From the NCBI GenBank assembly GCA_905221455.1, contig CAJNDF010000007.1, positions 1-64,000 of the forward strand: 64,000 nt of DNA, given 5' to 3'. Positions 59,061-64,000 of the stretch are shown here, one piece after another; the stretch's first letter is position 1, and each line of letters starts with the position of its first letter. Source of the DNA: a bacterium (GTDB lineage: Bacteria > Bacillota > Bacilli > Lactobacillales > Streptococcaceae). The position numbers and the translations under genes are program-made. The notes under the pieces were generated by a model. That model made no database searches. It worked only from the letters and a program-made list of their open reading frames with translations, and was not told the DNA's origin.

Positions 59061-59816
59061 ATGGGAGAGAAATTTAAAGAATTCTATTTCACTGGCGATC
59101 AAAGACTTCATAATTTAGATGAATTAGAAAAGGAATATGAACGAAAAAGTGGAGATATATCGAGTTACCGAGGTAGGATATTTTGTCCAGAATGTAGGAT
59201 TGCTGAGCTAGCATTTACTCATAAAACATCAAGAAAAAGAGCTTTTTTGTCTACACTACCGTCGTCAAATCATATGGCGGATTGCTCGCTCCAACATGAA
59301 CCTGTATCCAGGAGGGAAATCAAGGATTATGTTAGTAATTTAGGTGAGGAGGAGATGCAAGATAGACTTGAAGCAATGTTAAATCGAATGTTGCCAAGAG
59401 AACGAGAAGAAAATCAAATTCCTGCTAATGATGAAGGCGATAATCCTTTTACAATATTAGTCGGAAGAGAAGGTCAACCTAATACTAGAAAATGTATCCC
59501 CAGAAAATCTTTGAAGAGCTGGTTTGATAAGGACGAAGAAAATAACGTCTTTCTATTTTATGGGAGCGTCCATTTAGAAGTTAAAGAATTTAAAACTAAA
59601 TTGGGGGAGACTCAATACAGATTGATTGTGAAGACCAAACAAGATGACGAGTGGAAAATAAAGACAACTATATATAGAGGGAAAAACAAGGATAAAATAG
59701 ACCAACATCAAAATTATGATCTTGCTATTATTGGGCAAATCGAATTCTATAACAACCATCCACAAATTAAAACTGTATCTAGTTCTTCAATTATGTTTAG
59801 AAGAAGTCAAGGATAA
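59061..59816 (+). CDS. Zinc-finger protein with beta-rich C-terminal domain
   Basis: The 251-residue protein has a likely zinc site CPEC (Cys42, Cys45) with HMADC (His71, Cys75), separated by a basic stretch KTSRKRA, an arrangement seen in CoiA-like and other nucleic-acid-binding fingers. A charged helical middle follows. Residues 165-245 are beta-rich (NVFLFYGSVHLEVKEF, YRLIVKTK, IIGQIEFYNN) in an order that would suit an OB-fold. The start follows AAAGGAGTAAGTAAA with TATAAT at 59014-59019. Divergent from the kinase operon; DNA or RNA sensing is an inference. Confidence 0.65.
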   Translation: MGEKFKEFYFTGDQRLHNLDELEKEYERKSGDISSYRGRIFCPECRIAELAFTHKTSRKRAFLSTLPSSNHMADCSLQHEPVSRREIKDYVSNLGEEEMQDRLEAMLNRMLPREREENQIPANDEGDNPFTILVGREGQPNTRKCIPRKSLKSWFDKDEENNVFLFYGSVHLEVKEFKTKLGETQYRLIVKTKQDDEWKIKTTIYRGKNKDKIDQHQNYDLAIIGQIEFYNNHPQIKTVSSSSIMFRRSQG

Positions 59817-59839
59817 AACCAAAAAATTATGGGAAGGGG

Positions 59840-59910
59840 TTTTTCTTTTGTTAATTTCAGTATATTGCAATAAAAATCATTCGAATGACTATATTTTTGA
59901 CTACATTTTT
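59840..59910. repeat. Right 71-bp direct repeat of the accessory island
   Basis: Second copy of the 53472-53542 repeat, with C/T changes at three positions. It lies just after the zinc-finger gene, in the same place relative to a T run as the left copy has to the rpmG terminator. Confidence 0.9.
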
Positions 59911-59933
59911 CAATTGAATTTTGATTACAAATA

Positions 59934-60029
59934 TTCGCGTGATTTTCGCGTGAATATTTTAAAATATATCTTAGAAACACGATAAAATCAAAGATTTTAA
60001 TTATCTATCAAATTTACTTTTTCGCGTGA
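59934..60029. repeat. Three copies of TTCGCGTGA
   Basis: Exact copies at 59934-59942, 59945-59953 and 60021-60029 in an AT-rich 200-base stretch with no frame. CGCG-containing words stand out from the local base composition. They could be protein-binding iterons or a remnant of a mobile-element end. Confidence 0.6.
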
Positions 60030-60111
60030 CAATCGTTTAAAAAAACAAATTTAAACAAGATTATATTTTAGGAAGGAAAAATAATTCTCGGAACATTTGC
60101 GGAAACCAAAG

Positions 60112-60139
60112 CGCAGGCTCAAGTGAACCTGCGTTTTTT
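60112..60139 (+). terminator. Hairpin with T run between island and hsdM
   Basis: CGCAGG-CTCAAGTGAA-CCTGCG then TTTTTT on the plus strand; the inner TCA/TGA also pairs. The T run favours plus-strand termination; on the minus strand it could still act weakly after hsdM. Confidence 0.75.
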
Positions 60140-60156
60140 CATTCTTCCCCCACTCC

Positions 60157-61758
60157 CTAAATCTCTTTCAATTTTTCGAGATAGGCGGTTAATTCTGCTT
60201 GGGCTTCTGGTGTTGTGCCTACTAGTTGGCTGCGCATGTGTGCGAGTCTGGCTTCTACCTCTCCAATCTCTTTATCAATCTCTGCGAGCTGGTCGGCGAG
60301 GTCGGCGAGGGGAACAACCGGTTCTTCTTCAAAGGTATCGACATAGCGTGGAATGTTGAGGTTATAGTCATTTTCGACAATCTCTTCAAAGCTGGCTAGA
60401 TGGGCAAACTTCTCGACATTCTCGCGTTTTTGATAGGTCTCCAAAATCTTGGCAATATGGTCTTCGGTCATATTGTTTTGATTTTTCCCTTTTTCAAACT
60501 CTTTTGAGGCATCGATAAAGAAGACATCCTTATTGGTACGATTCTTTTTAAGGATAATAATAGTTGTCGGGATAGAGGTGTTGTAGAAGATATTTGCTGG
60601 CAAGCCGATAACTGTATCAATAGCTCCTTCTTCTAGCAAATGCTGGCGAATCTTCTGCTCGGCTGCTCCTCGAAAGAGAACTCCGTGAGGAAGGACAATA
60701 GCCATGACTCCATTATGCTTGAGGTGGTAAAAACCGTGAAGGAGGAAGGCAAAATCTGCTTTAGACTTAGGTGCAAGAACTCCATAACTTGAAAAGCGAG
60801 GATCTTGCAAGAATCCACTATCTGCTGACCACTTCAATGAATAGGGTGGGTTCATCAAAACCCCATCAAAGTCTGTCGGCTCGGTAGTCGGCCAATCTTC
60901 GTCTAGGGTATCGTGGTTGCTGAGGTGATAGTTCTCAATCGCAACTCCATGAAGCATCATATTCATGCGAGCAAGGTTAAAGGTCGAAGTAATTAACTCT
61001 TGACCGTAGTAAGAAATCGTCGAAGCTTGCTTACTATAGCGCTTAGCATTGAGCAAGAGGGAACCAGAACCCATGGTCGGGTCGTAAACCGACATGCCCT
61101 TTTGATGCTCGCGCCCTGCAAAGACAATCTGAGTCATGAGGTGAGAGACTGCTTGAGGTGTATAGAACTCTCCAGCCTTTTTCCCAGAATCGCTGGCAAA
61201 CTGGCCAATCAAGTACTCATAAGCATCACCCAAGATATCACCAGCATGACCAGACACATTGAGGTCGTTGAGTTGCTTCATAACCTCAGAGATGGTCTTG
61301 TTTTGCTTTTGTGGGGTGTTGCCTAGCTTTTTGGCATAAAGGTCGATATCTTCGAAAAGATTTTCAAATTTCTCATTGGCTTGCTCGATATCACGGAAAC
61401 TTTGGGCTAGAGACTCTAGCTGGAAGGTTCCTTCATGGATCGACTGAACCAGCTTGGTAAAGGTCAGAGAAGGCTCAATCACATAGCCCAGATCGTCATT
61501 TAAGACCTCAATGAGGTCTTCACGGACATCTGCATCCGCAAAGTTTTCCTCGTAGAGAAGCTGCGCTTGCTGGAAGGACTCAAAAGTCTCGTCCAAGTTA
61601 TCACAGACGGCTTGGAGGATGTTGTCGGATAGGTACTTGTAGAAAATCAAGCCCAAGAGGTAGGACTTGTATTCATTGGCTTCCATCTGGCCACGCAGGA
61701 TATCTGCCGCATTCCAGAGGGATTGGTAAAGTTCTCTTGATAAATCTGTTTGTGACAT
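60157..61758 (-). CDS. hsdM: Type I restriction-modification methyltransferase subunit HsdM
   Basis: The 533-residue protein has an N-terminal HsdM helical domain (residues 1-150) and an N6-adenine methyltransferase domain with SAM motif DPTMGSGSLLLN and catalytic NPPY. A C-terminal coiled-coil follows (LADQLAEIDKEIGEVEARL). It works with HsdS to methylate adenines. The start at 61758 (MSQTDLSRE) follows AGGAGACCCT; five codons upstream is less likely. It is downstream of hsdS on the same strand; the usual order is reversed or rearranged. hsdR is not in the window. Confidence 0.95.
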   Translation of the reverse strand: MSQTDLSRELYQSLWNAADILRGQMEANEYKSYLLGLIFYKYLSDNILQAVCDNLDETFESFQQAQLLYEENFADADVREDLIEVLNDDLGYVIEPSLTFTKLVQSIHEGTFQLESLAQSFRDIEQANEKFENLFEDIDLYAKKLGNTPQKQNKTISEVMKQLNDLNVSGHAGDILGDAYEYLIGQFASDSGKKAGEFYTPQAVSHLMTQIVFAGREHQKGMSVYDPTMGSGSLLLNAKRYSKQASTISYYGQELITSTFNLARMNMMLHGVAIENYHLSNHDTLDEDWPTTEPTDFDGVLMNPPYSLKWSADSGFLQDPRFSSYGVLAPKSKADFAFLLHGFYHLKHNGVMAIVLPHGVLFRGAAEQKIRQHLLEEGAIDTVIGLPANIFYNTSIPTTIIILKKNRTNKDVFFIDASKEFEKGKNQNNMTEDHIAKILETYQKRENVEKFAHLASFEEIVENDYNLNIPRYVDTFEEEPVVPLADLADQLAEIDKEIGEVEARLAHMRSQLVGTTPEAQAELTAYLEKLKEI

Positions 61759-61798
61759 AGGGTCTCCTATCAATTTCTACTTTCATTCGTTTAGTGTA

Positions 61799-61826
61799 GC
61801 TTTTTGCGGTCTTTGTATCTTAGATA
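61799..61826. repeat. Duplicate of the hsdS 3' end
   Basis: The 28 bases match 61911-61938, the last coding bases of hsdS and its stop, with two differences. It lies in the hsdS-hsdM gap and looks like the scar of a second hsdS gene or end lost by recombination. The gap also holds AAACTG ... CAGTTT arms (about 61861-61896). Confidence 0.75.
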
Positions 61827-61931
61827 ATCGAACACGACCTAAAAGCTGGGTAAAAAAGATAAACTGTCTGGTCCTCATCGAAGACTGCGCCAGTTTCCTA
61901 TTTTTACTGGGCTTTTTGAGGTCTTGGTATC

Positions 61932-63128
61932 TTAGATAAACATTTTTCTAAGTAGGGTTTGTTTGCTCTCTTTGAGCTGGTTGACTTTTTCCTCTTGTTT
62001 GGCAATGGCCTTGTCTAGGTCTTGGAAGAAAGAGCCGATGGCTTCTTGTTCAGGGAGGGAGGGGAAAATCAATTCAATATCAGATAACTGATTAAAAGAC
62101 AAAGTATCTCTAACTCCACCCTCAGAGTATATTGCTCTCTGACTATCAAATAAAGACGTTTTAAACCAGTACCACAAATATGAATCATCTATATTTTCAA
62201 CAGTGGAAAAAGAAATGTATAACGGTGATACAACCGATAAAGTATCTCCCTCTTTCTTGTATGCTATAGACCCAACATTAATTCGTGAAGGATTATAGGC
62301 AAATTGCTTTTCAGATATCACATAATAATTTGATAAATCTGCACTTGCAACAGAGTAATCTTCAAACTGCTCTGTTTGTTTTACAAATCCTAATTTATTA
62401 GAAACACTTTCAACATTATTTATAGCTAAATCTCTGTTCTTTTTATTATTTTTCTTCAACACTTCCCCCAACTTCACTTCCTTCCACTCATCTTCAAATC
62501 CTGCGAAGCGAAGGGCTGGTTTGGTTTGTCCTTTGGCTGGGAAGAGGAGCTTGAGGTAGGTTTTCTTCTGCTCTTTGAGTACCTCTAACTTACGCTGTTG
62601 AAGGCTAATGAGCTGGTCAATATCTTGGAAGAAAGAACCGATGGCGGTTTGCTCGGGGAGGGAGGAGAGGGATATGCCCAACTCCTTTACGATACTACCA
62701 GAAAGATTCCCCTGACCTCCTTGAAGATATTTATCAGTTATATTCTTTTTTTGAAGTCTTAACCACTGCACTATAAATTCAGATGTATAATTAGTTTTAG
62801 GAATTATACTTAAAATTGCTTGATTTATGGCACCATTAATTTTAGAAATACCTACTTCTCCACTAGTGGCTCCATATAAAGCATAAAGAATATCCCCTTT
62901 TTTAACTAGTTTAGCAGAAGAATTATCTAAGCCATCCTTAGTTAAAAATAATTCTGTTTTGTCCGAATTAATTTCAGCTGATCTAATAAAAGGTATTTCT
63001 CCACCGTAGTATTTCTTATTGCCTGCAGCGGGCGTTCCACCAGAGAACGAGGTAGAAATTTCTCCCAACTTCTTCTCTTCCCAAGATTCGGTATAGCCTG
63101 CAAAGCGATAACTTGGTTTCTTTGTCAT
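61932..63128 (-). CDS. hsdS: Type I restriction-modification specificity subunit HsdS
   Basis: The 398-residue protein has two target recognition domains (about residues 8-150 and 215-350), each followed by a conserved helical spacer: SLPEQTAIGSFFQDIDQLIS and SLPEQEAIGSFFQDLDKAIA. The corresponding DNA (62624-62665 and 62021-62062) is strongly repeated, a substrate for domain shuffling. It starts one base after the stop of the AbiH-like gene (TAAAATG) behind GGGAGT. Ends QTLLRKMFI. Sets the target sequence of the HsdM enzyme. Confidence 0.95.
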   Translation of the reverse strand: MTKKPSYRFAGYTESWEEKKLGEISTSFSGGTPAAGNKKYYGGEIPFIRSAEINSDKTELFLTKDGLDNSSAKLVKKGDILYALYGATSGEVGISKINGAINQAILSIIPKTNYTSEFIVQWLRLQKKNITDKYLQGGQGNLSGSIVKELGISLSSLPEQTAIGSFFQDIDQLISLQQRKLEVLKEQKKTYLKLLFPAKGQTKPALRFAGFEDEWKEVKLGEVLKKNNKKNRDLAINNVESVSNKLGFVKQTEQFEDYSVASADLSNYYVISEKQFAYNPSRINVGSIAYKKEGDTLSVVSPLYISFSTVENIDDSYLWYWFKTSLFDSQRAIYSEGGVRDTLSFNQLSDIELIFPSLPEQEAIGSFFQDLDKAIAKQEEKVNQLKESKQTLLRKMFI

Positions 63129-63129
63129 T

Positions 63130-64000
63130 TTACTCCCTTTCTTTAATCAAATTCATAGAATCTACATTTACTTTTAATTCTAGTTGTGCATTCCCTGGAT
63201 GGATGAAATGAAACTCTTTCTCACATTCTGGCAAAATAGGTCTTGTAAAAGTTGAATTTTGAATTTCTATTTCTTCTAAATTTGGGAAACCCGATAAATC
63301 AATAGATTTTTTCTCAGTAGTTATGCTACTATCCCAAATACGAATAGCACTACATATACTTTCTTTCAGAGTATCGAATAAGTCATCTATAAAAATTGAA
63401 CAATCTTTTATCCTCAATTCTGAGCAATTTCTTAGTAACACTTTAAAAGAATCTGAAAAAATCAAAGTGGGAAATCCTACACACTCTCTTACACTTTCAA
63501 ACTCAATTGGTATTTCTTTACCCTTATCAATTTCCCCAAATTCGATAAACTTTAATATCCATTCTAGCCCTTCACAGTCAGCGTCACTTTTTAGTTGAAT
63601 CGATCGAATATCTGAAGGTTCCAAGGAGGAAGCTGTTATCCAAATCTTTTCAAATTCCTTATTTTGAGGAATATTCAGATTAAAAAGCTTTTGAAAAAGA
63701 AGTAATTCTTCTTCGCCTTTTTCTTCTTCTGAAAGATTTTCTCCAGACAGATTGAACTCCAAAGCTTGTTCCTTATCTACTAATACATCCACAAAAGGAA
63801 TCAATTGAACTTTTTCGACTACATCACGCTTAAAATTTTGGAGAAGAGTTTGCATCTTATCGCTATAATCCCGCTTATAGTAAAATAGATAAATCTTTCT
63901 CGCTTTTTTTATCCATTTACTTAAAAAGTTCAAATCTGTCCCAGCTATCGAATGTCCTAAGATATAAAGATCCATTTCATCATCTAGTTCGATATCTCTT
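63130..64000 (-). CDS. AbiH-like abortive infection protein (5' end outside the window)
   Basis: The frame stays open to the window edge; at least eight codons lie before the ATG at 63975, so that ATG is internal. The visible part begins RDIELDDEMDLYILGHSIAG, then TDLNFLSKWIKKARKIYLFYYKRD. The GHSxxxTD element followed by a YY-rich strand is the hallmark of the C-terminal part of AbiH proteins. AbiH aborts phage infection in Lactococcus by an unknown mechanism. Its stop is one base from the hsdS ATG, so it is inserted into the restriction operon and co-expressed with it. Confidence 0.75.
   Translation of the reverse strand, partial: RDIELDDEMDLYILGHSIAGTDLNFLSKWIKKARKIYLFYYKRDYSDKMQTLLQNFKRDVVEKVQLIPFVDVLVDKEQALEFNLSGENLSEEEKGEEELLLFQKLFNLNIPQNKEFEKIWITASSLEPSDIRSIQLKSDADCEGLEWILKFIEFGEIDKGKEIPIEFESVRECVGFPTLIFSDSFKVLLRNCSELRIKDCSIFIDDLFDTLKESICSAIRIWDSSITTEKKSIDLSGFPNLEEIEIQNSTFTRPILPECEKEFHFIHPGNAQLELKVNVDSMNLIKERE

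Noticed and set aside
60123..60359. 78-codon plus-strand frame starting in the terminator beside hsdM
   Set aside because: It begins inside the hairpin and overlaps the hsdM 3' end; composition is an antisense artefact.

Overview
The window is a chromosome segment from a mitis-group Streptococcus (S. pneumoniae / S. mitis / S. pseudopneumoniae type). The evidence is low-to-moderate GC, AGGAGG-type ribosome sites, two BOX elements typical of these species, and a core gene order (gltX, pgi, patB-patA, mutS/hexA, argR, argS, gpsA, galU, the rhomboid and dap genes, pbp1b, tyrS, rlmA, the mal regulon, aspS, hisS, ilvD, rpmF-rpmG) that I recall as the pneumococcal order. No species-specific marker settles the exact species.

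Layout. 1-11.3 kb, minus strand: tRNA-Glu, a cytidine deaminase-like gene with gltX, pgi, a class-I amidotransferase, the PatA/PatB heterodimeric drug exporter behind a leader terminator, mutS and argR. 11.3-15.8 kb, plus strand: argS, a run of non-coding hairpins, a small membrane protein, gpsA and galU. 15.8-22.6 kb, minus: rhomboid protease, 5-formyl-THF cyclo-ligase, two genes of the acetylated lysine/diaminopimelate pathway, a probable structured RNA, a DMT transporter and PBP1b. 22.7-28 kb: tyrS, an unusual metal-type P-ATPase with a small membrane partner, rlmA and two tiny membrane proteins. 28.2-38 kb: the maltodextrin regulon, malQ-malP divergent from malX-malC-malD, then malA-malR, with mirror-image promoters and LacI-type operators. 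38-45.3 kb: yitT-aspS, then an apparently single ten-gene operon with a small XRE regulator, a PspC-like protein, a DUF3169-like protein, an ABC-2 exporter and a CPBP protease-like protein, led by a promoter overlapped by a perfect palindrome. 45.4-53.4 kb: hisS, MFS transporter with Rgg regulator, DUF59 protein, ilvD, SPFH protein with a ribbon-helix-helix partner, rpmF and rpmG (49 codons).

The accessory part starts right after rpmG. An AT-rich 6.3-kb island lies between two 71-bp direct repeats that differ at three positions (53472-53542 and 59840-59910). It carries an overlapping or frame-broken gene pair; a three-gene operon (possible PD-(D/E)xK-like protein, an AbiJ-like domain fused to a Ser/Thr kinase, an all-helical protein) followed on the same strand by a beta-beta-alpha-metal (EndA/NucA-like) nuclease with its own promoter; and a zinc-finger protein with a beta-rich tail. 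I see no integrase. This kinase-nuclease island is the best candidate for an undescribed system, most likely phage defence; that function is inference from motifs and context.

Beyond the second repeat lies a type I restriction-modification locus (hsdM, hsdS) whose reading order is abiH-like gene (cut by the window edge), hsdS, hsdM. The hsdS gene has internal repeats and a duplicated 3' tail, signs of specificity shuffling. The right-hand 10 kb therefore looks like a defence hotspot attached to the ribosomal-protein operon end.
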